Origin: Daphnia carinata
Taxonomy: Eukaryota; Arthropoda; Branchiopoda; Diplostraca; Daphniidae
Length of the DNA: 64,000 nt
Direction: 5' to 3'
NCBI RefSeq assembly: GCF_022539665.2
Contig: NC_081333.1
Location: forward strand, 9,732,971-9,796,970
This document shows positions 12,799 to 25,000 of the stretch, piece by piece. The first letter of the stretch is position 1, and the number at the start of each line of letters is the position of its first letter. A program made the translations under genes and the position numbers. Below the pieces are notes generated by a model that made no database searches, had not been told where the DNA came from, and was given only the letters and a program-made list of their open reading frames with translations.

Positions 12799-15700
12799 TT
12801 AGGGAGTTATCTCTCCTTCTTCGTCTGCATAAGCGTAACTAGAACCAGTTTTGCGGCTAGGTACACTGGTAGTGTTGCCGATAACTTTCTTCTGATGATT
12901 CAATTGCGGGAAGAGATCTTTTGATTTTTCAAGAGCTTCTTTAGCTGCATTCATTTCCGCTTGTTGGATGCTATGCCCGGATGCACTCGCCAATCGAACT
13001 CCCCGAAAATAAACAGCAACGGAATAGACCCGCGTATTGGTGGGACCCTTGCATTCAATCACTTTGTAGACTGGAATGTCCGGCTCACCGCCATCCATTG
13101 TGCGCAACGTTAGACAGCATTGTTGAAGTTTTGATTTAGGGTCATTCCAGTCTTGATGAAGAATGAAATCTTGTAAACGAGGAAAAAAGCAGACCTGACA
13201 AAAGGTTTGACAATATTCCAATCCTTTGTCCACATATAGTGCACCCAAAAAGGCTTCCAGTAGATCGGCCCTGTCTTTTGTTTTAAGTTCCGCTTTTGGA
13301 CTTGAATAGAGGGCATAATTGGTCATCCCTAAATCGTCACAAACAACTGCTTGTGTTCGATTATTAACAAGAGAACTTCGTAGCAAAGATAAATGTCCCT
13401 CGTGATGTTCCGGGAAGAATTTATAAAGATATTCTGATGCAATCAATTGGAGGACGGTGTCGCCTAGAAACTCCAATCGCTGGTTAGATCCTAGGGTGAG
13501 GTTGTTGAAACCAATGCTGCGGTCGGTGAACGCGCGTGCAAGAAGTCGAATATGAGTGAACTCTGTTCCAATTGACTCCTCAAATTCAACCATCTTTTGT
13601 AATAGTGGAAAGGAAGATATCCATTTACGATCACCTCCTAATTCTTGCTCTTGTAATGGGTGAGGTGGATAGTTAACCCAAACGTCCAAAAGGTCTTTTT
13701 CATCCATGAAGAGCGTGTTGGAAAATACTTTGTCAGCCACTGAAATTCCACCATCAAGGAAAAGTGCTCCCATGAGTGCTTCGAAACAATTGGCCATTGC
13801 GTGCCTCAGTTCCAAGTCGTGGCACAGGTCCGAGCCATGGGCATACAGCATAAATTGATCCAGCTGAAGGTTCTTTGGCTAACTGAGCAAGGTGTTGGTT
13901 CTGGACAATGGCTGCTCGATAGGTTGCCAAACCTCCCTCTTCTAAGTCAGGAAACATGTGATAAAGGTGAATGGAAGCTAAGAATTCGACCACAGCATCT
14001 CCGAGGAATTCTAATCTTTCATTGTGAGTGATGCTAGACTCCGTCTCCTGTTTTTTGCCAAGACTGTTTCGAACCAAGGCTTCCAGGTAACAACAATCAA
14101 ATGTAAGTTTTAACTAATTTCAAATCGGGACATGATGTTGATCAAAGTATTGATTCCACGTTTTCGAGTGTTCATGTAATGAATACGTCTGTCACCATAT
14201 TCTGGCTGACGGATGCCACAATTGGTCAATGAGTTGCGAGCATGATCCGGATTGGTGCCAAAGTTCTCTCGGTATGAGGGATGAGTAAGAGCAAGCTGTA
14301 GCAAATATCGGTTCTTAAAACGATATTTAATCCTTTCTTCAAGCACATCTAGTGACTTGTGGAAGCGCAAGTGACAAACTAGAACTGGAAGCAACATTCT
14401 GGGGAAAAAACAACGTCACCAAAAGAAAGGCCATTTTTTAAGTGGTTATTTTTTTCTAATATTCTAGGCACGAAAAGTTACCCGTGTTGAACAACGTCGC
14501 ACATAATTCCAGTACGATAGAATCCCTGACTAGAGACGGCCACCGTTACATCACGTTTCATATTATTTTGAAGTCGCATTTCCTGAAGCCTGTTTTCTTT
14601 TGCTTCCAATTTACGCTTGTCTTCAAACGAGGGCTTTGGCATATTAGCCAACAGGTGTCTAAATTTTACGTAGTCCCGCCATGCCTTTTGATACTCGGGA
14701 TTACCAGCGTAACTCAACTGAGGCGGCCGTATACCAAAATGAACGATCTCCGGGTAGCTAATGACATCAGCTCGTAGTTGGTCGCGATCAAGTTGGTCTA
14801 CTCTTAATGAACAAGGTTTGGCTCCTGGTTTCGTGACAATCATTCCTTTTGTAAAATCTGCCATATTTTGCCATTCATGCTAGGAATAGAATTTAGAATT
14901 TTAAAACACGTAAAACGAATAATTTAGGTCACAGTGAGTCAGCTTATATGGTTCGGTAAGGAAATCATTTTTAAAATTGCACCTGAGGTAATTTGAGCTG
15001 GTAACCCAACTCCGTGTCATCTACCACAGGTACGTTTTGTTGAAACAGATACATTAGTACTTGGTTCATCGACAACATCTCCTTGCCATGATCGGGCAAG
15101 TCTCTTACAAAACGAGGAAGGATGTGAAACTGTGGACAACCATTGACATCCCCGGCTGCGTGAAGGTTAAAATCGACTAATTCAAGTAACTCGTGAAACA
15201 AATATTGACTAAATAACTCCAGTTCCTCAATTGTAAAATTATCCGGGACTTTTTCTTTGATGTAGACAATCCTGTAATAATGTATAAAATGTCAATTTTA
15301 GGTACGAATATTTATGTTAGAATTACGACATTACGTATACTCGATGTTAAAACGAATGACTTTGCAGGTAGGTACTTTGTTAAGTGGATAATGGGACAAA
15401 AGCGAGAAACCTTCAAAAATAAACTCGTGTCCATCGTGATGAATAACCGTCGGTCGTTTTAAGAGGAAATTCGTTGGTGGGGAAATTGTAACTCGATAGT
15501 GATGTAAAATGTTCCCATTATTCGAGTTACGGTCACAAATCATGGCTGACGATTCTCCTGCGTAAATTCCATGTCGGATGCCAGTTCGACGTGCTTTAAA
15601 GCTAAATGGAGATTGTGTTTAGTCTTTTACAAGAAAAGATAAAGCTGAAACTAAACTATTCTTAATTTTTCTTTACCTGCAGCGACATAGCGGACCGTCA

Positions 15701-16650
15701 TTCATTTCACCAGGGTCATTATACCACAGCTCAGGATGAAGTCGAGCCGGATGCTGTTTTTTTCTTTCCAACTCTTGGAGAACCAAATCGACTTCATCCT
15801 CTTCTTCTGACGATGAATCGGAGGTACTTGAATCAGACTCACAAGTCATTTTGGCTTTCTCTTTACAAGGCCCACCGCAGTGTGAACCGTGTTTCCTAGT
15901 CTTGCGAGAAGGATAGTCAAATTTGGGTTGCATCGTCCGCGCTTCGTCTCCACGTTTAAGAAGGTCATTATTAAACTGATTAATGGTAATCTTCAATTTA
16001 TCAGTGCCATGCATCAACCGAGGGTTCGCCACATCGCGGGTGTAGTAGAGATCGGCAGGTGCACATCTAGTCCATATTTTTCTCTCATTTTCCATGATTT
16101 CTTCAGGAGTTATGCTAGAATACTGATCTGGCTCAGTGATATGTTCCTCTTCGTAAGTAGAATATTGAGACGTCTTTCTATGCTCAGACCTTCCAGTAGC
16201 CAAAGAACTCGATCGCGGTACTGCTGGCTTTTCACTTGCTCTACTGGACGGTGGCCTTTTTGACACTGGCTTGTGGCCTGAATATGGTCCTTGGTGTCTC
16301 GAAATCAATGGTTGTGTAGCATGACTCTGCCCAGGGTTCCAAGCTGGTACATGTTGCTGTAGTGGAAGATATTGACCAGTTGGATAGTGGTTGACTTGAG
16401 AATAGCTTGGAGTAAAGGAATCAGGCATTGGTGGATAACTTGACTGTAGTGCGTGTGGGGCAAGTGCAAAAGGTGGTGGCTGCTGGAATTCACATCCTAA
16501 CGGCAGAGATGGAGGTGGGATATTCATTTCATGGAAAGAAGGTGGAGGAAAATTATAGTGCATGGTAGGAAGGAAATGGTTGGGCTGACTGTAGTGATAT
16601 CCATTATTAAATGGATATGAAGGCTGCTGATTTGTGTTGTGGTCACCCAT
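12799..16650 (-). CDS. Drosha: Drosha, nuclear RNase III of the microprocessor (one apparent frameshift)
   Basis: Six exons on the minus strand: 16650-15677, 15601-15335, 15271-14983, 14879-14482, 14398-14115 and 14079-12799. The protein is about 1163 residues once one extra base is allowed for (human 1374). Drosha cuts primary microRNA hairpins together with DGCR8/Pasha in the nucleus. Order: Pro-rich then Ser-rich N-terminus (1-325), central domain (RRTGIRHGIYAGES; SPPTNFL), RNase IIIa with NERLEFLGD at about 757-765, RNase IIIb with NQRLEFLGD at about 936-944, and dsRBD at about 1053-1130. All four catalytic acidic residues of these two motifs are present. Start: the ATG directly follows an acceptor, and the upstream exon has an in-frame stop. 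Oddities: an AACC at 13869-13872 shifts the frame between LAQLAK and LQLDQFMLY, and the only usable intron between exons 5 and 6 is 35 nt long. Confidence 0.93.
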
Positions 16651-16949
16651 CTATAGCAATAGTTAATGAAAATTTAAAGCCAAATCAAAACCATATTGAA
16701 GTACTGAACAGATGGTTGTAGACTCGAAAACTGCTGCTTCTCTTTTTCATTTTCAAAATTCTATCGTATGTTTGCTTATTTACGACCCCATAACTCAACC
16801 ATAATAAAGTGAATTTTTATCCCTTTTTAAATTTACTTCTGCAAACTATTATTAATAGAATGTGAAACTAACTGTAATGGTAAATCAATTTTATTTTTTT
16901 TACATCTGTTATATTTAAATGCTTTCGGGACAGATTAGGCAAAACTTAC

Positions 16950-17000
16950 AGCTTCCGGATAATTTGCTTTATGGGCTTTCTAGCATCTTTACAAAAATAA
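16950..17000 (-). other. Drosha: Probable 5' non-coding exon of Drosha
   Basis: On the minus strand a strong donor (GTAAGTTTT) follows CCGGAAGCT, and the coding exon at 16650 starts right after an acceptor (TGCTATAG). Joined, the frame before the ATG reads back to a TAG with no other ATG, so this exon is untranslated in the Drosha frame. It contains a five-codon upstream frame, MLESP-stop. The right end is not defined. Confidence 0.5.
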
Positions 17001-18836
17001 AAAACAAACTTTCAATTCAACGGAGATTGTTTGGTTACAGTTGTCACTAAGACACGTTTGTTTATGATTAATAAGTGGGAATTGACATTCTACAGAATGT
17101 GGCTACTAAATTTCAATTTGGTTGCGAATTTCCCCTCCTCTATTACTAACGTCGGCTTTGTACTGCCATCTAGGGACAAAAATCTTAGGATAGATGTCGT
17201 GGAAAATTTCGCCTGCATGCATTTGAAGTTATGTACTCACTTCGGTTTGTCATCAAGTTAATCTAAGACGTAGGTTATTTGTTATCGTGTATCAGCTATC
17301 AGCCATACTCGTGTTTGTTCTTAGTAATTACTAACTGTGGTGTCTTGCTTACAGTATGATCAATTATATCAGTGGATTTGACATGGCCCTTGTGATTTTT
17401 TCTTCGAAATAAATCACCGTCCTACATGAATCTCTCCAAAAGAAACTTCGTGGGAGCAGTACATTTCATTCTTGACTAATCTATACTTGGACCCTCATCG
17501 ATGTCCTATCTTATCTCTTAAAATCCCAGGTGACATAGAATGTAATCGCATCGCGAGTTGGGACGCATTCCTCCCAAACTAACTTTATGAGGCTGTCATA
17601 GATTTTATACTAAAGAATCCACTTAGACCCCGACAAGTTTGCCGCACAAACTGCCAAGCTGAATGATTCGTTAAAGCATTAATTGCATAGGAAACATAAA
17701 AAAATGTAATATGTACAAGAAAGATCTCCGTGCAAGGAATTTGTATTTGCATTGAAAGTAAGGAAAAATAATGTGTTTTGATATTTTCTCTTATGCGTGC
17801 AAGTTTTAAATTCTTTTTCCGTCCATGACTGACCCATAGCCATTTTGTCTTATTTCTTTTGGGTTTTTTTCGTAAAGCCAACTACAATGAAATAGATGTT
17901 TTCTAAGTAACGTTCAATTTCGTTAAAAAGAAAGAGACAAAATATTTAAAAACCGTTTCAAAATGTTTTACTATGGCGACGTTCACGTGCAATAGCCTTT
18001 TCCCTTTGTTCTTCCTATGAGAGGTGAATCGAGTTCACGCAATTGTTTCGACAGTTTCTTTTGTCCCTCTCGTAAATTACAAATTCGATAGCCCCGGTCG
18101 TTCAGAATGGCTATGTATCAAATATTCTACAATTTCAAGTAAAATTTGATTCATGAATCCATGGAATATGGCCAAAATATATGAAATTAAAGTTTAGACT
18201 GCGTTTCCCCTTGTCGTGATGAATCATCAGTTTGTTAGAGGATTAATGTCAAGTGTTATGCGCCTTAGAAAGCATCTTGTTATACCGTTGGACACATTTA
18301 GCTCAGAGATAAACTTTATGAAGCGGCGCAACAATCCTAAAAAGCTATTGAACCCTTCAAAAAACCGTTCCCCTTTTCTTCTCCGTAGTCTAAACCTTAA
18401 AAAGGAAAAGAATCTGACTATTGAAGGATGCTTGCGCGCTGTGTTGTAAAACTGGAATTTCCCGAAAATCAGCAGACCCAGCAGTCTCCTTCTTGCATGA
18501 TAGATTCTTTTTTGTGAATAGTGAAAACTGCCAAACCATCTTACACTTCGGCTTCTCGCCTGATGAGAAGAGTGTTCGCTGTCGAACCATTATTCGTATT
18601 AACGTCAAATCCAAAGGAAGAAAGGGAAGGGAGTCCTGTGATTTCTTCCAGCAGGTGAAAATTAGCCAACATTTTGTGATAAAAATTTTTCTAGAGTGGC
18701 CATATTTTTCCGGATTAGAAGGCCTTAACAAAGAAAAATGTGAGTAGTGTTTTGGTAATTTTGTTCAGAGCACGTCATTGGTTATCCGTAAGCTATCGTC
18801 ACGAACTGCGATTAGCTCGTAGTTTTATGGTGATGC
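17001..18836. other. Spacer between divergent Drosha and drebrin-like genes
   Basis: About 1.8 kb with no supportable gene. The open frames near 18216-18747 on both strands look random (no splice support, no recognisable domain). A Drosha promoter must lie somewhere here; I could not place it. Confidence 0.45.
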
Positions 18837-18881
18837 ATATAAGGCCGGCTCTTTCTTCCGTTAGCAAGTGAACATTCCTTT
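18837..18881 (+). promoter_or_regulatory. TATA-type promoter and 5' UTR exon of drebrin-like
   Basis: CATATAAGGCC (TATA-like) at about 18836-18846 is followed about 30 bp later by a plausible start region and then a consensus donor GTAAGTTTTT at 18882. The next acceptor (ATATTCCAG, ending 19003) opens the exon that carries the start codon at 19054, so the 5' UTR is split by a roughly 120-bp intron. Confidence 0.5.
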
Positions 18882-19053
18882 GTAAGTTTTTGGCTTGGGT
18901 GGCTAGGAATATTCTTTCATTTTACATTAAACTTAATAGTGGTGTTTCTGGTTTTACATATTAAACAGTGAAATTACAACACTTTTTTCTTTAAATATTC
19001 CAGTGATATTTCTTTTACAAGTGCAAGACAACAAATAATCCTGTTCATTGGAA

Positions 19054-21098
19054 ATGGCTGTAAACCTAGTCAAGTACAAGGATGAAATGCTTAAAGCCTG
19101 GAAAGAAGTTGTTGACGACAAAAATCCAACAGATTGGGCCCTATTTAGTTATGATGGACAGTCCTACGATTTGAAGCTTGCCAGTAAAGGAGGTAATATT
19201 ATTTACTTTATTTTATTTATTTTTTTGCATTCATCTTTTGATCCGTTATTGATAGACTAGATGCATGTTCCATTATTACCATGTAAACTTAATTTTTCAT
19301 TATTCTATTATAACTGTATGTAGATGGAGGGATTACAGAACTTGCTGAGGACTTAAACAGTTGTAAAATAATGTATGCATTCTGCAGGGTCAAAGACCCT
19401 AAAACCAGTCTTCCAAAATATGTCCTTATCAACTGGGTAATTCCTTTTCAATCACCGTGTATAACAATCACCATTCTAAACTGCCTATTTTTAAGCAAGG
19501 TGAGAGTGCACCTGGTATTCGCAAGGGAACTTGCACCAATCATTTGGGAGCAATTCAAAAGTTTTTCAAAGGAATTCACGTAACGGTAAACGCACGAACG
19601 GAAGACGAGGTCGATGAAGAAGCTATAACAGATAAAGTGGCCAAATCTACGGGGTCTATTTACAATTTTAGTCGTTTGGAATCCCGGGAGGATGAACCAA
19701 CTGGCCCTGTTGTAAGTTTACCGCAATTCTCTTTGTTTAATGAAACCCGACGAATTTATTTGATTTTGTTTAGGGTACTATTTACAAGAGGGTCAATCCC
19801 ACTCAAGAGATAGACGCAAAAGCCAGAGATAGTTTTTGGGCGCAAGAAGAAGAAGAAGAGAAGAAACGTCAAATGGAAGAGCAGCGACGTAAAGAAGAGG
19901 AATCTAAGCGTCGCGAGGAAGAATTAAAGAAAAGAGAGGTTGAACATCCTTCAGTTTTTGTTTCTAAATTTCACATCTAAGTAATTCACATTCTAGATGG
20001 AGGGTAGCCGTGCCAGGGAAAATCAGGTGTTGGCAAGAATGCGAAGCATTTCCGAGCTTCGTCAAGCAGAAGAAAAAGCTAATATTACTTCGGCAGAAGC
20101 TGAGAAAGCTAAATGGGCCAAACAAAAGCAGGATGACGATAAAGATGACGAGGAGCGACGGATGCGTAGTGAGATACTTCGTCGGCAAAGAAATAACGAA
20201 GCCCAGTCACTCATTAAGCAACGTAGCATCGATGCAAAAGCCATTTTTGAACAAAATACTTCAGCTGGTCAACTGTCAATATCAAGGAGAAGCAGCAGTT
20301 CAAACATGTCCTCCCCAAGTCCCACCCCGAGTGCCCCGAGCAAAGTTGGTGCTAAATGGCCACCGTCTCCGAGCTCTGTATCGCCGTCTCCTGCATCTCC
20401 AACTCAAGCATCGCCGATCCCTACCGTTGTTCGGCAAACTTCGATTCAAACCAACTTTTATGCGAACAATTCTTCCAATGGGCACTCCTCTTCTGTATCG
20501 TCGCCACCGCCAATGAAAAGCGATTGGATTCCTGACTCCCCCACCCCAGCTGCGATTGTTCCACCTGCCCCTGAATTCGCTGATCCACCTCCCGAGTTAC
20601 CCTCATCACCTCCGCCAACCGAACAACTAGAAACTACCCTTTCACCTGTTGCAGCTATGCCTAACGATGCCAACGAACAAGACTATGAGGATGTAAACTA
20701 TGAAGAGGAACAAAATTGGGAAACGCAACCAATAGAGGACGTGAGGGAAACCCAAATGGACAATGTGGTCGAGACTGAAATTAGTAGTTTTGGTATTAGA
20801 GCACGCGCACTTTATGATTATCAAGCAGGTAATTCCGTGATAAATTATATGTCCTTTTTTTATTTACCTTAGCCACCCGCATTCCTCCTTATGACTAGGT
20901 GAACCAGGAGAAATATCTTTTGATCCTGGAGATATCATAACTAATATTGATCAAATTGACGAAGGTAAATGCTCTTCAAGGTTTTAAATTTGTATTTCAT
21001 AATTAAAGCCATTGTACGGTGTAGGATGGTGGCAAGGAATCGGTCCAGACGGAACCTACGGGCTGTTCCCAGCCAATTATGTCGAATTGATTGAATGA
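19054..21098 (+). CDS. Abp1: Drebrin-like protein / actin-binding protein 1
   Basis: Seven coding exons: 19054-19192, 19324-19436, 19496-19711, 19774-19938, 19997-20828, 20899-20964 and 21025-21098; 534 residues. Order: ADF-homology domain (about 1-135; [31 protein letters not shown]), Glu/Arg-rich coiled coil (about 165-260), a Ser/Pro-rich stretch, an acidic segment, and a C-terminal SH3 domain (about 480-534; [29 protein letters not shown]). Members of this family bind F-actin through the ADF-H domain and recruit dynamin and other endocytic proteins through SH3, linking cortical actin to endocytosis. All domains look intact. The start is ATG 19054; the upstream in-frame codons lack another ATG. 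Confidence 0.94.
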
Positions 21099-22003
21099 AT
21101 CAAACATGATTAGCATATCAATACTTTATATTGATTTTGATTTTGATCCCCAAAGTATCCTACAATTGGATCGGCACAAAACAAACTTCTGAAACTGGAA
21201 CATTCTCTATCCATCTTATACATGGTTAACATTCACAAACATTTCCGCGCTGTTTAACATAGCAAAACCTAATCGTGTTTTTGAATTTTACTTGCTTTTT
21301 AAATGTTTACTTACACAAAAAGCTCAACTAATTACGAATGCCTGGATTTACCATCCATTTCCATCTTTTTCATCCATTATTAAAATGAGCAAACTGTGCA
21401 ATACAAGGTTCACAAAATCGAAAAACTTAGGTTCGTTCCAGGTTCTGTCGCATAAATAAAAAATACTTGGTTCATCTGTTTTTTTTTAGTTTTTGCTGTC
21501 TCACTACTGACCCGGATTTCCAGTGTGCATCAGCAGTCCTTCCTTATTTGTTTTTTATAGTAAACTACTTTTCGGTAGTTGTTCCCTTTTTTTAAAACTT
21601 GGCGCCATCGAAGACGCCGCCTTTTGAGATGATGGTGCTTATACCCGGTTTACCCAGCAACACTTACTTTGTACCTAGCTTGTAAAATATACCCAAATCG
21701 TCCGAAATCGAATACTTTTTGTGAAGGCTTACGGGTTACACCACGTATAGCAAACCGGGGCGAAGCTCTCTACCTGCAACAAGTAGTCACACGTTCCAAG
21801 CCGCTAGGGGGTACTAGTAAACGATTTTAAAAAGCGTCTGCCACATGTATAGTGTAGGATGTTTTTATGACAGGTTTTTTATAAATTACTGGAAGATACT
21901 TCTTAATAGATCTTTCAGGTTTCATTCGCGTTGAAGCTTCTATCGACAATGTGAAAAACAGAAAACAAAAGTATAGGTTGTCGAAATCAAAAAAATTTTA
22001 ACG
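21099..22003. other. Spacer between drebrin-like and the CCCH/NR-like gene
   Basis: 3' UTR of drebrin-like and 5' region of the next gene. No gene is supportable. AT-rich with no notable repeat. Confidence 0.5.
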
Positions 22004-25000
22004 ATGGAGAATGAGCCTGGACACTCTGGCATTCGTCAGTGCGCTGTATGTGGAAAATATTCTTCTCGAAGTGATTTTAAAGAGAACTCGTGTCCCCGCT
22101 GTTGGAAATGGTTTTTGTTTAATTGTGATGAATATTTTCACAAAGACAACAAGAACATTTGTTCTAACAACTGTGAGATGGTAGGAATGCTGTTATCTTG
22201 CAATTCCTGCCGTTTAAAAAAATTTTTGGAAACAACCAAGTATAGATGTGGACAAAGACAATGTCTTTCATGTGGATGTAGAACAATTATTAATGATAAA
22301 AATCCTCAATGCAGCTGTTGCCGTGTACTAACAAAAATAAAATGCACCTGTAACATTAGCACAATACCATGTTCTTGGTGTGTTAACAAATCTTCAAGCA
22401 AGAACAACAACAATGTAAATGTGGAGTCTTTGGTTGTTAATGGAAAGAAATCACTTGAATTACCATCATCCCAAGCTTTGTTGCCTAACTTCACAACAGG
22501 GCCTAGCATGTTTGGATACAGGTCCAAGTTACCAGTCATTGAATGGACCGAACACTGTGATACAGCACCACAGACAACAATACATATTGATTTGAGTCTC
22601 CTCCCTGAAAACCTGCAAGCAAAGGCCAAGTTACAGGTGCTTGGAAACTGCTATGTGAGGATTCGGGATTTATCGTCAATCGTGCAGAAGAGCAAAAAAG
22701 AACAAGAGAAACGGAAAGGGAAAAAACGCTCGAGAAGTGGCAGCCTTACAAGAAACGAGGAAATCTTTGCAAATGCAAGGATTTCAAGTCAAGGAAATCA
22801 TGGGAAATTACACAAACAAAAAGCAAGTAAAGATCGTGATTCTCCAGATTACAGCGTAAGAAATGTTAGTGACACACGATTAATTCTTCGTCTTGGAATG
22901 GAACGCCATGATGCAGATGCTGAATCTCATGTTGAAGCTTCTCATTACATCGAATCTTGCTCAACTAACAGGGAAAAGTCTGCGTTTCCAAGAAAGAACC
23001 ATCAAGTAAAAACCAAGTTTCCAGTAGATCGAAATAATTTTGCAGCTGGTCAAGGATCAAAATCTGATGCCAAGATCAATGGCGATTCGTCTGAGCGAAC
23101 GGTTGTCGACAAAGCCTCACAGACTGAACCATTACCTGAGATCGAGTGCCTTCAACGTCGAATTACCGAGCTTGAATTGATCATCGCAGCATCCCGTTCA
23201 TGTCTTACGCCTTCGCCGCTTGGTGCACTTGCGCCAGAAAAGTACCAATGATAATTTGCTTTTATTGTTTAATTATGCAAAAATTAATTTTAACGTTCCG
23301 TTTATTTCCACTGTCTTAGAAGTTCCATTGATCCAACAATGACATTGTCAACCCCACCGAATTCCGATTCCGGTTCAAACACAAGGAATGAAACCCCTGT
23401 AAAGTCACCGTGTGTTTTGGTTAATCGCCTGACAAACGATGTTTTAAAACATTACGGCATCAATCGAAATTCATCGGTATCGCCTACGGAAGAGCCACGA
23501 CCAAAGAAACGACCTCGTCTAAATTCAGTTGATGCTGAGCATCGTTCCTTCAGGAAGTCAGATAAAAAAAATGGTGGAACTAAAAAAGTGTTTGAGTTGT
23601 TTGGTAATGACAGCGAAGAAGATATTCCTGCATCGAAAGATGATGTAGGAACAAATAAGTCACAGCCATTTGATTTCGACGGACTTGATTACGATGACGA
23701 AGATAAGGAATCACCACCAAGCAAAAATTGCAATGATGAAAGCCAACAAATGAATAAACGTGAAAAGACCAGCGAAATGGATCGTCATGATAAGTCTTCA
23801 AAAGGCGAAAAAAAAGAGAAAAACTCCGAAAAGGATAAACGCAAGGAGAAGGAGCGGAAGAAAAAAGAAAACCAAAAATCAAAAACTAGTGGCATTCCTA
23901 AACCTTCGAAAGCGTTAAAGGAAAAAGGGCAAAAGGAAACAACCAAATCTCAAAAAAATCAAACGGCTATAGTGAACTCGAACAAGTTCCGAATCCCCAA
24001 ATTAACAGCTCCAGCAACCGTCGGTTTGCCATCTTTATTGCAAAAGAATCTTGATCTAGCATTAAAAACTCCCACATCATCGTTATTGGAAGAAGGGATG
24101 TCGTCTCTTACGCCAGAACCAGAACCCGTCAAGAACTCAGTTGTGAAATCGAACGAGCTTCCTCAGGTTACATCTAACATAGAAAATACCATTGAACCCC
24201 TCGTATCAACTTCCTCCTTTGAACTGACTGGCAAAGTAGCTCCTCCAATTCTCTGTATTGTGCCGAAAAATCGGAATAACAAATCCGTAAATTTTTCCGA
24301 GCAGCTTGCGACAATTCGAAGTATAAGCCCGCGTACTCAGTTACACGATCATGAGCAAGTTCCTGATGATTCGTCCCGTGAAAACTACATTCCCACTATA
24401 CTTCAAGATCTTCATTACGTTCCGAAATCGTCCCCGAGGGAGCCCGTCAAAGGAATTAGGCCATTGTAAATTTCCATTTTTTTATACAAGATATTATGCA
24501 AATTTTATTTCCGCTAATAATTTTCTATTATTTCTTTTTACTCTTTGTCGTCATAGCCATCCACCTGTACGCAAGATCGACGACGAAAAGCATAAATCGC
24601 TTCCTCAAGAGCGAGGAGGAAGGCGGTTTATCTACTCAAGTTCAAGTTCGAGCAATTCATCTGATACCGAGTCGTCAGAAGACGAATCAAAAGAGGAAAA
24701 TGAATCTATTTTCTACTATGAGAAATCAACGAGCCAAACTTCCGCGTTAACTGCTACAATATGCCCCATGGAGAACCAACCAATAAGCAACGGCACTTCT
24801 GCTATCCAACAAAATGGGAGTGTCCTTGGTATGAGTTACATTGGACAGGAAACTATTGAACGAGCATGTTTGTCGACCACTGGATCTATTGCATCAGATA
24901 CTCTGAGTACCAAAGCTCAACGCGCACTAAGAACAAATGGTCTGATTGAAACAGAGGATACAACGAGAAATATTAGCCGTGCATCAGAATCTGAAGAGAA

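Noticed and set aside
18216-18747. Possible gene upstream of drebrin-like
   Set aside because: Overlapping frames on both strands, no recognisable domain and no splice-linked partner.
20010-20516. 168-residue alternative frame inside drebrin-like
   Set aside because: It is a shadow frame of a strongly supported coding exon (19997-20828).
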